64,000 nt of DNA from Nelumbo lutea (GCA_022828595.1 JAKGHH010000005.1:64971655-65035654); one strand, 5' to 3'. Numbered from the stretch's first letter, positions 47,150 through 59,242 are shown. Notes: generated from the sequence alone by a model not told the origin. Numbers and translations are program-made.

Positions 47150-48200
47150 AAAAGTTTTGGCGACTCACTTCGTCGGGGGTCTTTAATCTGTAAATTTTCT
47201 TTCTTCCTTCCTTTTTTTCCCCTTTTGCTCTTTTGCAGTCTTTTGTTTCTTTTTTCTTTTTTCTTTTTTCTTTTTTCTTCTTTCAGTGTGTTGTAAAATG
47301 TAAACTTGAAATGTCTAGCTGAGCCCCCCAAAAAAAAACAAAATAAACTGATAAATTTAGTTCTTGGGGGGGGGACCGGGGGATGCTCAAGAATCATAAA
47401 CACCCCTGCAATCTATCAGTTTTGTTTCTTTTTCTTTGTTTTTCTGTATAGAGGAATATGAATATAAATTTATGGTATTATTTGAATGCTGTTTTGGAGA
47501 AAATAAATCTTCATAAATGGTTATAATGCAGTCATCGTTAATATTCTATGTTTTTCATTTTTGGCGACTACTTCGGCTTGTTTAGGGCAGAGAAAAAGGA
47601 AAGCTTCGGACTTCTCGTTTTCAGATTCCCATCAATCTAGCGCTGGCCGCTGGGTCTCGTCAAACATACGTCGGGGCCTTGTGGGAGGGGAGGGGACATT
47701 TAATGGTTAATTAGGGTCTAAGCAACCCCGGGAATTTTGCTTGCTTGGATGGCAGTTTTATCGTTCGGAATAAGGTCTAGTGTAGGAGTGACTTGCCAGC
47801 TGTCTAAAATATTACACGTGGCTGTCCAAAGCACGATCCGTATGTTTGCCACGTCACTCTTTAACTAACAGTCCAGTCCAGTCCAGTAGGGAGTCCCCCC
47901 CCTCGTGAATTGTGATGGGGGGGGAGTACAGTGCCCTTGTCTGGTCTTGAAATTTCAACAACTATCATATTATTCTTTATTCAGGGTCAATTATTGTTTG
48001 TCAAGACTCAAGATTGGAGGATGTGCGTCGGCTGCCGGAGTCACACTCTTTGAAAAACGGAAAGAAAAGAAGAAAACAAGTGGGGTTGCCCCAGCGCCCC
48101 AGCCAACATTGTGCGATAGGGTACCCAAAAGGCCAAAACATATGATCGTTAGGACAAGAGGAGTAACGTAACGATCAAACCTCATAAGAAAACAAGTGTA

Positions 48201-48267
<67 letters not shown>

Positions 48268-48774
48268 GACCCATTGATAGAATTACCAGTCAACCTGCAA
48301 AGATCCCCAGCTTAAAACTCATTCTGGTCGGGAATGGGACCATGGTAGTAAGTCTACTTTGGTTCTCCTCTGCGTGCAACAAAGAATCCAAGATGTTTGC
48401 TTAATTACTAAAATGCCCTCCCATGAAGAGCACAACAGATGATGCCTAGTGTAGATTGATGTGTAATGTCAGATCTGGCCTGTCCTAGTGTCCTGTGTAG
48501 TGTGTAGAACCCGAAGAAAAGCTTACCTCTCAAACCCCCATATTAAGGGTTTTTTTTTTTTCCAATTTTCAGGCATCGTCTTATCATGAATTTTCACTTG
48601 TCTGCAACAGACGAGGTGCATTCCGTGTGCATCTTTCATCCGCCCCATCAAGTGGAGGGCCCAGATTCATGAAACCAACCACCTAACGATCCGGAAAGCA
48701 TGTATCAAGAAACAAATAAAAATGCACAATCACTGGTTTACATTGAGAAGACTTTACTTACACCATCGATAATC
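47150..48774. other. 3' flank of the ELO-like gene and spacer
   Basis: (TTTTTTC)n-type tract at 47240-47280, possible poly(A) signals (aataaa near 47343 and 47501), a tandem agtccagtccagt at 47870-47887 and a long (AAT)n. No further gene. Confidence 0.5.
48203..48265. repeat. (AAT)n microsatellite, about 21 units
   Basis: Uninterrupted aat run of about 63 bases, the longest simple repeat in the window. Confidence 0.95.
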
Positions 48775-48777
48775 TTA

Positions 48778-48890
48778 GGCTCACTTTGGAAAAAGTACAA
48801 CTGTACAAACTGAAAAACCTTACATTTTGTATTATATTGTATGTATTTGTATTTTACATATTTATATTTATATTCTTTTCAAATTAAGCT
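48778..48890. mobile_element. Tourist-like MITE, family B (first of a touching pair)
   Basis: Starts ggctcactttggaaaaagta after TTA and ends ttcaaattaagct before TTA (48891-48893). Confidence 0.75.
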
Positions 48891-48893
48891 TTA

Positions 48894-49002
48894 GGCTCAG
48901 TTTGGAAAGAGTACAAATACAAATATATAGAATGCAAAAATATGTATTTTATATATATTTATACTGTATATATTTGTATTTATACTCCTTCCAAACTATG
49001 AC
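48894..49002. mobile_element. Tourist-like MITE, family B (second of the pair)
   Basis: Starts ggctcagtttggaaagagta directly after the TTA shared with the first copy and ends ccttccaaactatgac before TTA (49003-49005). Confidence 0.8.
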
Positions 49003-49373
49003 TTAGGTGTAAATATTCTCTTGGACTACGGTAGTATGGCATACAACGTGCTAGCACAGGACACAATGCAAACAAGGAGACGGCTGGTCTGTTTTATTAG
49101 GTAACTGCAGCCTGAGACTACAACATAATTTTTTACCATCTTCCAGCTCCAGGTTTGGAAGCTAAACAACGAACTTGGCGCAGAGATGGAGCTCATACTG
49201 GTTTTACCAGTTGGGCGCATTACTTGGTGGATCCTTGGGATAGGATTTCATGAAATTCAGAATGAGATACATATACCGATGATGGAAAAGCTTCCGTTCT
49301 TGTTAGGCCAAGGCTCAGACCTAGCAACCTATACTTGTCCGTTTTTGGGCGGAGGGGCATACACACCCACTCG

Positions 49374-49621
49374 TAGTGGGGATTTGAGCCGAGCCGAATA
49401 GTTCGAGGCTCGAGTTCGATTTTGGGAAAAATATTTTATAAATATATATATATATATATATATATTCGAACCGACTCGTGAACCTCACGAACCGAGCTCT
49501 AATAGGCTCGAGCTCGGCTCATTTCATAATCGAGCCAATAAATTGGGCTTGAAACTTGGTTGAAACTAAGCTGAACCGAATTCGAGCAGCTCATGAAAAG
49601 CTCGGCTTGTTGCCACCTCTA
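49374..49621. mobile_element. hAT MITE (TAG-GGTGGC-AAGCCGAGC family)
   Basis: Ends tagtggggatttgagccgag and ctcggcttgttgccacctct are inverted. The flanks CCCACTCG (49366-49373) and CCCACTAG (49622-49629) match at 7 of 8. The centre has a (TA)n run (49443-49465). Confidence 0.75.
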
Positions 49622-49826
49622 CCCACTAGTCAATACAACTTACATATTTTTAATATAATGTTACATTAAACTTATATATTTTTAAGTTCAATTAAAACAT
49701 GATACAAAGTTGTATGTTTATACCAGTAAAATATGCAAGGAAATAATTTAATTTGATATATGCAGTGGGTGTACATGTTTTTTTTTGGTTACTAAGGTTT
49801 ATATATTATTTCAGATTTACCATTAA

Positions 49827-49947
49827 GGCTGAGAGTTTGGAAGGAGTACAAATACACATTTATAGAGTGCAAAACTTTGTATTTTGTATTATTTTGTATG
49901 TATTTATACAGTACATATTTGTATTTGTACTCCTTTCATACTCAGTC
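49827..49947. mobile_element. Tourist-like MITE, family B
   Basis: Ends ggctgagagtttggaaggag and ctcctttcatactcagtc with TAA on both sides (49824-49826, 49948-49950). Confidence 0.8.
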
Positions 49948-49950
49948 TAA

Positions 49951-51025
49951 GGTGCATAATATATTATTTATTTTTGGCGACTTAAGCATATTAATATATA
50001 ATAGTTCTATGTTTTTAACGCACAAGCATAAATTACAATTAGTTCATGTCCAGTATATCAATTACAATTTATTACTTTCACACATGCAATTAAAGCATGT
50101 GTTTTTTTATGCCTTTACCCAGCTGAGCTGTATAATGTCTTTATTAATGTAGATTTCCCTATTACATCCATGTTGTCTGTATTTCATTGTTTCCTAGTGT
50201 TCTCCATAGTATATATGTCCTAGACTCTTAATATTGCCTCTCCAAAATTCCTTGCAAGACTGGTACTTCGAACGGTGTCTAAGGCCCCTCACTGAAACAA
50301 AACCCTATTACTAATAACAGTAAAAAAAAAAGGAAAAAAAAGAAAAAAACCTAGAGAGGTTCATTTATCTCTTCAAGTGATCCAAGCATGCTTTATCTCT
50401 TCATCATCCACTGTCATTGAAAAAACTTGCCTTCCTATTTTGTCTTTTTTCTTTCTTCTCTTGTCAGAACAGATAAATTAAGAAAGCCTCCTAGATTTCC
50501 TTTTCCCATTTTCTTAGCAACATTTAATGTTCAAACAGTATGATGAATGAAACAAAGTAACTAACACGAAAAGGCGAAGGCACAAGAAAAAGAAACCATG
50601 GAAATTCATGTTGTGAAGTCGAAAAGCACTGATCTTAATGAGATAATGTCTTATTACCAACAAACCACTGGCGGAACTATAAATTGACACTTCACTAGAA
50701 GAAAAAATTTTCCCATCCGCCATTTGTTGGAAACAATGTTTAGGAATTCATCTTTGGTCAAGTCAAATACAAGTAGATAGCATGCCATCCATACTCAAGC
50801 ATAGTAATTGCAATGATGTTTATGGTGTATCATCGTATCAATCCCCTGCTGTTCATCTCTGTTCTCTCAGAGACCATTTCCTCACATCTGAACCCTGTGA
50901 CCATGGAGAAAATTGGATTGAAGAATTAAATTGGGGGGGGGGGGGGGGGGGGAGGGTCATAACTCAAATATTAGCCATCTTCCCCAATGAATTCTAAGAT
51001 GACAATTTGCCTGGTGAGAAGAGGT
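49951..51025. other. Intergenic
   Basis: A G-run of about 18 at 50935-50952. No gene supported. Confidence 0.5.
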
Positions 51026-51160
51026 TTAACTCTGTTTTATTAGGAGTTCAATATCAGCTCCAATTTCAGCAACTTTGGCTTCCTTTGAGACCTTTGCTGC
51101 TTTGGCGATGCTCTGAACATCAAAATCCATGGCTATTCTTTTCACAAGACCCTCAAGCAT
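51026..51160 (-). CDS. Possible terminal exon of an unrecognised gene
   Basis: The minus strand has a plausible splice acceptor (ctcaaacaacag) followed by MLEGLVKRIAMDFDVQSIAK and a charged, helical, Lys/Glu-rich end (..EAKVAEIGADIELLIKQS) before a stop. Even base use and helix-like spacing look coding. No family is recognised and no other exon was found with confidence. If the gene extends further, its upstream part would lie on the far side of the gypsy element at 51891-57055. Confidence 0.35.
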   Translation of the reverse strand: MLEGLVKRIAMDFDVQSIAKAAKVSKEAKVAEIGADIELLIKQS

Positions 51161-51542
51161 CTGTTGTTTGAGAATTAAATCAAGGACATCAACAAAAAAC
51201 AGAAAAAGTAACAGACTGAATATATAGGCTAGAACTCCTAACAAGGTAGAGCTAGCTGGGCAAAATGAATGAAGACTTGGTACTAATACCACCATGAGTG
51301 GCAGCAATGAAACGTGATCAACCATTCTCTTGATTTAAATGGGCTGAATGTCATATGACGTATACTAACCAAACTGACAATCAAAACATATCAAATTGGG
51401 TATTTACTAACCCTGGCCAAACATAGATTGACCAAGCATGCCCCAAATGATCCATTACAACCCTATAAACAATTCAAATCTTCCAATGGTGCAACTTGTC
51501 GGAGCCTATTCCTCCATTTAACTGTCAATAAAGTTTCTACTT

Positions 51543-51793
51543 AATGTTCATAAAAGAGTAAGAAGAAACAGATAAGCACCACAACTAAGAGGAATGTGAA
51601 GATGATATATAGCATGTCTTGTGACAACTATCAAGTTTACAATTTTAGATGGTAATAAACAAAGAAAATGTTCATAAAAGAGTAAACAGAAACAGAAAAG
51701 CACCACAACTAAGAGGAGAATGTGAAGATGATACATAACGTGTCTTGTAATAACTATCAAGTTTACAATTTTAAATGGCAATAAACAAAGAAA
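51543..51793. repeat. Tandem duplication, unit about 124 bp
   Basis: Two head-to-tail copies (51543-51666 and 51667-51793), each starting aatgttcataaaagagtaa and ending taaacaaagaaa, with scattered changes and a 2-base indel. Confidence 0.85.
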
Positions 51794-51890
51794 ATAAGAC
51801 AAAAATTGTACAAGTAATTAGTATTCCCAAATATGACTTGAAACAGGAAATAGTATGTTGATATCCAAGACCCAAATCATAGTCACCCAA

Positions 51891-52280
51891 TGGTGAGTTT
51901 CCGCTCACCTCGGAAACCTCTTCGAGGGAGGCTTGACCTCCTGAAACAGAAGATGGAGAGAAAAGAGAGAAGGGAGGGAAGGAAGAAACTGGAATCAGGG
52001 AGAGGAAAATTAAGGGAGAATCATTCATTCCTTTCATTATGTGATGATGGCCTTATATAGCTGGCCTACAGGTGTAATATCATAGGGAATATTCTCTGAT
52101 TTCTGAATAACTAACTCTGGCAGATAACATGGGTGGAAAATCTTCAGGTGGCAGAGTAATGAGTGTAACTAATTCTGGGGCTCTGCCGCCTGGCTCCTCT
52201 GTCTTCTTGTGAATGGCTGATAGGTGGCGGCCTGCTCCACTCCCCTAGTGGGTTCTGGAGGGGGTGTTTGGGTCTCAACA
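51891..52280 (-). repeat. 3' LTR of the gypsy element
   Basis: 390 bp; matches 56689-57055 apart from point changes and indels, mainly at about 52045-52100 (tatagctggcctacaggtg is absent from the other LTR). Confidence 0.93.
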
Positions 52281-53461
52281 GTTCCTCCCCCCTTAGCACT
52301 GACCTTGTCCTCAAGGTCTAGGTTGGGAAACCTCTCATTCAGCCTTAGATAAGGTTCCCATGTGGCCTCTTCTGGAGGCAGACCGGCCCATTCAACCTTG
52401 GCTTCTGGCACCACCTGCCCTCCTCGCCGAACCCATCGGAAATCCACAATCTTGACAGGCTCCGTGTAAATGTCCCCTTCATCTGTAAATTGGGGTAAGT
52501 TCGGTGAGATAGGGGTATGATTCCCCACAACTTTCCTGAGAAGTGAAATGTGAAACACCGGGTGTAGCTTCGAGGTAGCAGGGAGGTCCAATCTGTAAGC
52601 AACGAGGCCCACTCTCTCCAGCACCTTATAGGGCCCATAATATTTGGGAGCTAGCTTGTGCCAAGCCCGTCTCATTACTAAGACCTGGTGGTAAGGTTGG
52701 AGCTTAAGGTAAACAAAATCACCTACCTGAAACTCTAGTGGGCGGTGGTGAGAGTCATAGTAAGCCTTCATCTTTTGCTGGGCTTTAGTCAAGTTGGCCT
52801 TGAGTAGTCTAAGGATCTCATCTCTAGCCAGTAGGCGAGTCTCTACTTCTGCCATCTTAGTCGACCCAAATTCATAAGGTAATAAGGGAGGAGGTTCTCT
52901 GCCATATAGAGCCTTGAAGGGTGTCATTCCTGCTGCTGACTGATAAGTTGTGTTGTACCAGTATTCAGCCCACAGAAGCCAGTGAGCCCACTGTTTGGGC
53001 TTCTCCCCTATGAAGCACCTCAGGTAGGCTTCTAAGCACCGATTAAGAACTTCAGTCTGTCCATCCGTCTGGGGGTGGTAACATGTGGATGGGTGCAGTT
53101 GGGTTCCTTGCAATCGGAAGTATTCCTTCCAGAATGAACTTAGGAAGGCAGGGTCACGGTCCGATACAATGGATCTTGGTGTCCCATGCAATTTGGCGAC
53201 GTCCCGTATGAAGATGTCAGCCACCGTTGCTGCGGTGTAAGGGTGAGGCAGGGCAGAAAAATGGCTATACTTGGTGAGACGGTCAACTACCACCATGATA
53301 ACTTCCTTCCCTAAAGAACGGGGAAGTCCGGTGATGAAGTCCATGGAGAGGTCTTCCCATACTTGCTCTGGAATCTTGAGGGGCTGTAGGAGGCCCGCGG
53401 GAGACTGAGTATTATTTCTGCCGTTGACAGGTCTGGCATTCAGATACATAGTGTAGCACAT
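52169..53461 (-). pseudogene. Gypsy integrase core and chromodomain-like tail
   Basis: The catalytic triad is visible as D41 (MDFITG), D101 (VSDRD) and E137 (GQTEVLN), with the DD-x35-E spacing. A GPY-like region (YYGPYKVLERVG) and a tail VEWAGLPPEEATWEP follow, as in chromoviruses. The frame overlaps the RT frame end; coding really joins near 53425 through a frameshift. The end runs into the LTR. Confidence 0.88.
52281..52295 (-). other. Polypurine tract of the gypsy element
   Basis: The minus strand reads AAGGGGGGAGGAAC directly before the 3' LTR, the usual plus-strand primer. Confidence 0.85.
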
Positions 53462-54995
53462 CCTTGCGCATACCTACCCAGTGGTAGTGGCTGCTGAGCC
53501 TCTTTAGAGTCCTTAGCACTCCTGAATGTCCTCCCAAGGAGGAATCATGAAACAACTTCAATAGTTCAGTTTTGTGGCTGGAATTTGGAGCAATCACGAA
53601 CCGTCCCTTGAAGAAGAGGTCTGGTCCCACAATTTGGTACCCTGCAACCTGGGAAGGGTTCTGCCTTAATTTTTCCCTAATGTCCTGCAGCTGCAGATCA
53701 GTCCTTGCTTCTTGCCTTATGGTTTCAAACAAGGGAAAACTGGGCTGAGAGTAGGTTAGTTGGGCCAGCTCTTCTACCCGTGATAAGGCATCGGCTACCC
53801 TGTTAGCAGGCCCAGGTTTATACTCTATTCGGTAGTCGAAGCCCATCAGTTTACTCAACCACTTTTGCTGCTCTGGAGTGTGCACTCTTTGTTCTGCTAT
53901 ATATTTCAGACTTCGTTGGTTTGACCTTATGATAAATTGGCGTCCCAATAGATAGGTACGCCATTTATGGATTGCCATTACCACTGCCATCATCTCCTTG
54001 ACATAAGTGGACTGGTTCTGGTGGGCGGCTGGTAAGGCCTTGCCGAAGTAAACAATGGGCTGTCCCTTCTGCATCAGGATGGCCCCCACCCCTGCACCTG
54101 AAGCATCACACTCAATCTCAAAGGGCTGAGTGAAATCTGGAAGAATAAGGACTGGAGGGCTTGAAACTGCTGTCTTCAAGTCTTCAAAGGCCCGTTGGGC
54201 TTCGTCAGCCCATCTGAAAGAATCCTTCTTCAACAGGCGCGTTAGAGGGGCGGCCATGAGCCCATACCCCTTAATGAAACGCCTATAACACCCTGTAAGC
54301 CCAAGGAAACCCCTGAGAGCCTTAACAGTAGTGGGCTTGGGCCATTTTTGGATGGCCTCTATCTTTTCTGGGTCTGCCATGACTCGCCCTGCTGCAACCA
54401 CATGGCCCAAGTATTGTATCTGTTTTTGTCCAAAAGAACACTTGGTCATTTTGGCATGTAATTGATGTTCCTTTAGAGTGGTGAGAGTAAGTCTCAGATG
54501 TTCCATATAGGTGCTCCAGTCCCTGCTGTAAACCAGAATGTCATCGAAGAATACTAAAACAAATTGCCTTAAGAAAGGCCTGAGAATGTCATTCATAAGG
54601 GCCTGGAAGGTGGAGGGGGCATTGGTGAGCCCAAACGGCATAACCGGGAACTCATAATGGCCATCATGGGTTCGGAAAGCGGTCTTGTGGATGTCGGCCT
54701 GGTGAACCCGGATCTGATGGTACCCGGATCGCAGATCCAGTTTGGAGAACACCTGTTCTTCTCCTAACTCATCCAGCAGTTCATCAATGAGGGGTATCGG
54801 GAACTTGTCCTTCACTGTAATCTGATTCAGGGCCCGGTAATCTACACAAAACCGCCAACTGCCATCCTTCTTTTTTACTAGGAGTACAAGGGATGAAAAT
54901 GGGCTGGTGCTGGTTTGTATATGCCCTTTGTTCATTAGCTCTCTTACCGCCTTCTCAATTTCTAGCTTCTGGAAATAGGGGTATCTATATGCCTC
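53412..54995 (-). pseudogene. Gypsy reverse transcriptase-RNase H and integrase zinc domain
   Basis: RT motifs: WRFCVDYRALN, FSKLDLRSGYHQ, the active site FFDDILVYS, and the LGHVV block. RNase H starts with IECDASGAGVGA and ends near VADALSR. The HHCC integrase zinc domain follows (FHDSSLGGHSG ... CQTCQ). A stop follows at 53412. Upstream, the frame is separated from gag-protease by a single-base-type shift. Confidence 0.9.
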
Positions 54996-56656
54996 ACATT
55001 GGCCGGTTTAGAATTTGGTAAGAGGGGTATCTGATGGTCATGGGCCCGGGGTGGAGGTAATTGGCTTGGTTCCTTGAACACATCAACAAACTGATCAAGT
55101 ATCGATCGTAGTGCCTCATGTTGGGCTTCCGTGGGTTGGTCACAGCCTTGATTGTTTAAAGTTGGAGCTGTGGGCTGCATGCCTAAGTGCATAAATAAGG
55201 GCTGTCCAGTATCCTTGGAGGCCCGTAATATGGAAGTTACAATATCACCTTGGGGACTCGGAGGTCGCACCCCTTGGAGATGGCAAGTTTGACCATCTTG
55301 ATAAAAGTCCATTGTCATTTTGGCCCAATCACACAGTGCCGGCCCTAGGCCACGTAACCAATGAATTCCCAGAATAATATCAGCCCCTGAAAAATCCAAT
55401 GGGTGGAGATCCACCACGAAATAGTGGCCTTGTATAAGGATCCTTTCCTTCTTGCACACACCATCACATGTCAACTGAGCCACATAGATTGAAAAGAGTG
55501 GAGTGGGTTGTATAGACATACCTAGTTGCCTTGCTAATCGACAAGTGATGAAATTCAGGGTTGAGCCACTGTCAATCAAGATCATCACAGATCGGCCCAC
55601 CAACCTTCCTTCTACTCGCATGGAATGAAGAGGGTTGAGGCCCATGAGGGCGTGTAAGGAGATCTCGGCTCCCCCCGGTTCTGGTTCAACTGAGATCAAT
55701 TCACAGTCTTCTACGTTTTCTTCTGGTTCTTCCTCTGTCTGAAGGAGAAACATTCGCTGGACTCGACACTTATGGCCCGATCCAAACTTGTCATCACAAT
55801 TGTAGCAGAGGCCCTTCTCGCGTCGGGCATGCATCTCAGTCCATGAGAGGCGCTTGAAGGGCACAATGGGCCTGGACAGAATGGGCTTCTGAGAATCTCC
55901 AATTTGTTTCATGGGTTGCTGTTCGGTCCGCTGGGGAGCCCTCACATTCGGGTAGGAAGGCTTGCTGGTTCTGCGCATGCTATCCATCTTCTCTTCTTGT
56001 AGGCGAGCCATTCCCATCGCCGCCATGACTGTCACTGGTCGAAGAGCTCTCACTTCCAGGCGAATGTCTTCTCTGAGACCTCCCACAAAACACCCTACCA
56101 AAGCCTTCTCCGGCCATCCATGTACCCTGGTCGCCATTCTCTCGAACTCGAGCTGGTAGTCTGCTACTATCCCGGTCTGTTTTAGTCGAGTGAGGAGTTT
56201 GTCATAATCCACGAACGTTGTCGGCCCAAAACGGATGCACAAGGCTTCTGTGAACTCCGCCCAAGTTACCTGAGGATGGGTTTTTCGATACCACTGAAGC
56301 CAGAGCATAGCATCTCCTTCTAGGTGAATGGAAGCGATGGCGACGCGCTGGTGTGCAGGGGTTTCATGATACTCAAAGAATCTCTCTGCTCTGAAAATCC
56401 AAGGAATGGGATCTCCACCGGAATAGTTGGGAAAATTGATTTTAGTAACCTTTCCGGCGGGGTAACCCCCAGTTCCCTGGCTACCGGAAACAGAGGCATC
56501 GGCCCCTGTTGGATGACTGGTCTTTCCGGATTGTTGTTGGGAAGCGAGGTTAGAGATGACCACCTTGAGATCCCTGAGTTCGTTCAGTACCTGATGGAAC
56601 CCAATCTCAAGTTGGTTGACTCTGTCTTCCATGGTAGAGGATCTTATCTGCGGCAT
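54962..56656 (-). pseudogene. Gypsy gag and aspartic protease
   Basis: First ATG at 56656. Gag capsid-like region about residues 70-215, a zinc knuckle CYNCDDKFGSGHKC at 284-297, then the protease with active site ILIDSGSTLNFI (D362). The frame is closed by a stop after a frameshift near 54990, just before RT. Confidence 0.9.
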
Positions 56657-56673
56657 AGCCGGTCTACAACCTT

Positions 56674-56685
56674 GCTCTGATACCA
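56674..56685 (-). other. Primer-binding site of the gypsy element
   Basis: The minus strand reads TGGTATCAGAGC three bases after the 5' LTR end, complementary to the 3' end of initiator methionine tRNA. Confidence 0.9.
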
Positions 56686-56688
56686 ACT

Positions 56689-57055
56689 TGGTGAGTTTCC
56701 GCTCACCTTGGAAACCTCTTCGAGGGAGGCTTGACCTCCTGAAACAGAAGATGGAGAGAAAAGAGAGAAGGGAGGGAAGGAAGAAACTGGAATCAGGGAG
56801 AGGAAAATTAAGGGATATTCATTCCTTTCATTATGTGATGATGGCCTTTCATAGGAAATTATCTCTGATTTCTGAATAACTAACTCTGCAGATAACATGG
56901 GTGGAAAATCTTCAGGTGGCAGAGTAACCAACTCTGAGTGTAACTAATTCTGGGGCTTTGCCGCTTGGTTCCTCTGTCTTCTTGTGAATGGCTGATAGGT
57001 GGCAACCTGCTCCACTCTCCTAGTGGGTTCTGGAGGGGGTGCTTGGGTCTCAACA
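56689..57055 (-). repeat. 5' LTR of the gypsy element
   Basis: 367 bp, TG...CA on the minus strand, homologous to 51891-52280. Confidence 0.93.
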
Positions 57056-57060
57056 CCCAA

Positions 57061-57422
57061 CCCCTCTCAAAGATCAGTGGTCAAAGCTCAATGCAGAAAG
57101 TTTCATATAGATTTCAGCAAGTCTTATTTGAATGTGGCTTTTTAAAATATAAACATGGAGTTCACCATCTCTCCACCACATTCCAGCAAGACTTCTAGAA
57201 AACCATAGTTCAACCTTCTGTACCAAGGCCTTTATTACCAATCACATGACTTTATTACCACAGAACCATGCTCCAATTCTCATTTAACAAAACTGCTTTC
57301 TTAGCATATGTTACATCAAAAGATATCCTATTTGTGTAATTCAAGATGGGTGACCAATAGAAGAAAAAACTAAAAAGAAGATTCAAGGTAGGAAAGTCCA
57401 AAATTCTACAAACAGGACATGA
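57061..57422. other. Spacer right of the gypsy element
   Basis: No coding or repeat feature recognised. Confidence 0.5.
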
Positions 57423-57669
57423 AAAGGTGTGAGCATAATTTGGTTAAAACTGAAAAACCGAACCGAAATTTCAGTTTCAGTTCAATTGGCTCAGTTTAAT
57501 TAGTTTCAGCTGTGAAAATCGGTTTTAGTATTTTTCGGTTTTCGGTTTCGGTTGTCATGGTTCACAAATCAGTTAATTGAAAAAAACGGTTTATTTTTTA
57601 AAGCTATATAACTTTTTTAATATTATTGGTAGTTTCTACATTTTAGTTTGATACCTCGATGCATGGGAC

Positions 57670-58159
57670 CATAGTTTTCAAGGGGCCAAGGCGAGGCTAG
57701 GCGATAGGGGGCGCCTTGACGCCTAGGCGATGGATTTTTTTAAGTAAAACCATATATCCTAGGGTAGTTCCCCAGGTTCCATAACCATTTTTCCTTAATA
57801 AATATTCATAATTTTCATAAGAAAAGTATAAATTTCATGTTTAAGTCTAGAAAATCAACATTTTATGAGAAGAACAAGAACAAAGGAAAGAAAATTCAAA
57901 AACTATAGGGGCTGAACCCCTACATTTGTTATAGAAAAGAAGAAAAGAAAAGGTGGAAGAAGATGTGGAAGAAGAAAATGTGTTGATTAGACAAAATTTT
58001 AAGTTCTTCCCTTGCTTATTGGTTCAGGTTTTGAAAATTTTGAGGGTTCAATCAAGGATCAAAATTTCAATACGATATGCCCCGTATCGGGTGTATTGTA
58101 TTGTATCTTTGGGGTCCCAATACCTGTTTATAGGTGTTTTCGGGGACCCATTTTTTAAA

Positions 58160-58196
<37 letters not shown>

Positions 58197-58548
58197 AAAA
58201 TGAAATTGAAAACCAAAGAAATAAAAAAAAAATAGAGGGAGTATTGTTATAAGTACCGATACACCTCTGCCAATACACAGGTGTATCGATACTTTGAACC
58301 ATGGGTTCAATACAACAGTTGTCTGCATTGGTTAAACCCTAACAAAATAAGAAAATAATAAAAAGAAACTAGTATATAAACACATAAAATGAATATTCTA
58401 GTTTAATAATGTCTATTTTATAATTATAATGTCAAAAAATTAAAAATATAAAAGTATTTTATAACCCAGTGCACAAAACTGCTTGGCGACTGGGCGAGGC
58501 GAGCCCCCAAGGGCACCTTGTCACCTAGGCATCGCCTTGACAACTATG
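57670..58548. mobile_element. hAT element, middle level of the nest
   Basis: Inverted ends catagttttcaagg and ccttgacaactatg, flanked by CATGGGAC at 57662-57669 and 58549-58556, an exact 8-bp duplication. Arms rich in ggcgaggc/gcctaggcg. Confidence 0.88.
58053..58302. mobile_element. MULE-like MITE, inner level of the nest
   Basis: Flanked by GGGTTCAAT at 58044-58052 and 58303-58311, an exact 9-bp duplication. Imperfect inverted ends caaggatcaaaatttcaata and gtatcgatactttgaaccat. The centre has a (TA)n run (58161-58192). Confidence 0.75.
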
Positions 58549-59028
58549 CATGGGACACGAAATAATTATGGTTATGTCCTGTCTCTTGTAGTTTGGTTGC
58601 ATGTAATTAAATACTTGGTGGAAAGTGGAACTCTAGAGCTGAATAGGAAACTTAAACGTCAAGACTCAAGAAGCTTAACTAAAGAGGGAAAACTAAAAAA
58701 AGTAAAAAAAAAAACCTTTTCAGTCCTCCCTTAGTGAGCACGTCCACCTGTCTAGCCTCTGAGATCTATTCGTCTTCTTCTCATCAACGTCTTTTTCCAA
58801 CTCCAAGTCTCCAATACTGTTGCCTATTGTAAACTGTAGACTTGTAGAGTGCAGAGAAAGCCAGAGAGTCAGAGGCTGGGATTGCATTCTTCCCAACCAA
58901 TGTCTCTTCTCATGATCTCACTCTCACCTTTCAAACCTAGAAGTTCAAACTCAGAAGAGTGAGAGACCAGCAGCAATGCAGTGACTGCAACAAGATGCCA
59001 GAGATTGCAAGGCTGCAACCTGCAGCCT

Positions 59029-59064
59029 TCTTCTTCTTCTTCTTCTTCTTCTTCTTCTTCTTCT
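59029..59064. repeat. (CTT)n microsatellite
   Basis: About twelve ctt units. Confidence 0.9.
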
Positions 59065-59242
59065 GGTTGGGTGTGAAATTCTATTTCAGTTTTTAACCAA
59101 AATAACCGAATACAAATTTGGTTCGGTTTGATCAGTTTTAACAAAGTTCAGTTTCGGTTCGGTTTACACATGATAAATCGGTTATTAAAATTTCGGTTTT
59201 TCGATTCAGCTTTAAACCGAACAAACCGAATACTCACCCCTA

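Larger units (their letters stand above)
51891..57055 (-). mobile_element. Full-length Ty3/gypsy retrotransposon, chromovirus type
   Basis: About 5.2 kb with both LTRs, primer-binding site, polypurine tract and gag-protease-RT-RNase H-integrase order on the minus strand. It is flanked by CCCAA at 51886-51890 and 57056-57060. LTRs begin TG and end CA. A worn chromodomain-like end after integrase points to the chromovirus branch. Two frame breaks (near 54990 and near 53425) make this copy inactive by itself. Confidence 0.95.
57423..59242. mobile_element. Outer hAT-like element of a three-level nest
   Basis: The left end aaggtgtgagcataatttgg and right end ccgaatactcacccctа-type (reading tactcaccccta) are inverted, with ggttcggtt/aaccgaac words next to both. 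No target duplication was found. The middle is occupied by the hAT element 57670-58548. Confidence 0.55.

Noticed and set aside
51026..51325. Full 99-residue protein starting at 51325
   Set aside because: The first half is intron-like and hydrophobic through T-rich splice-acceptor sequence; only the part after the acceptor looks coding.
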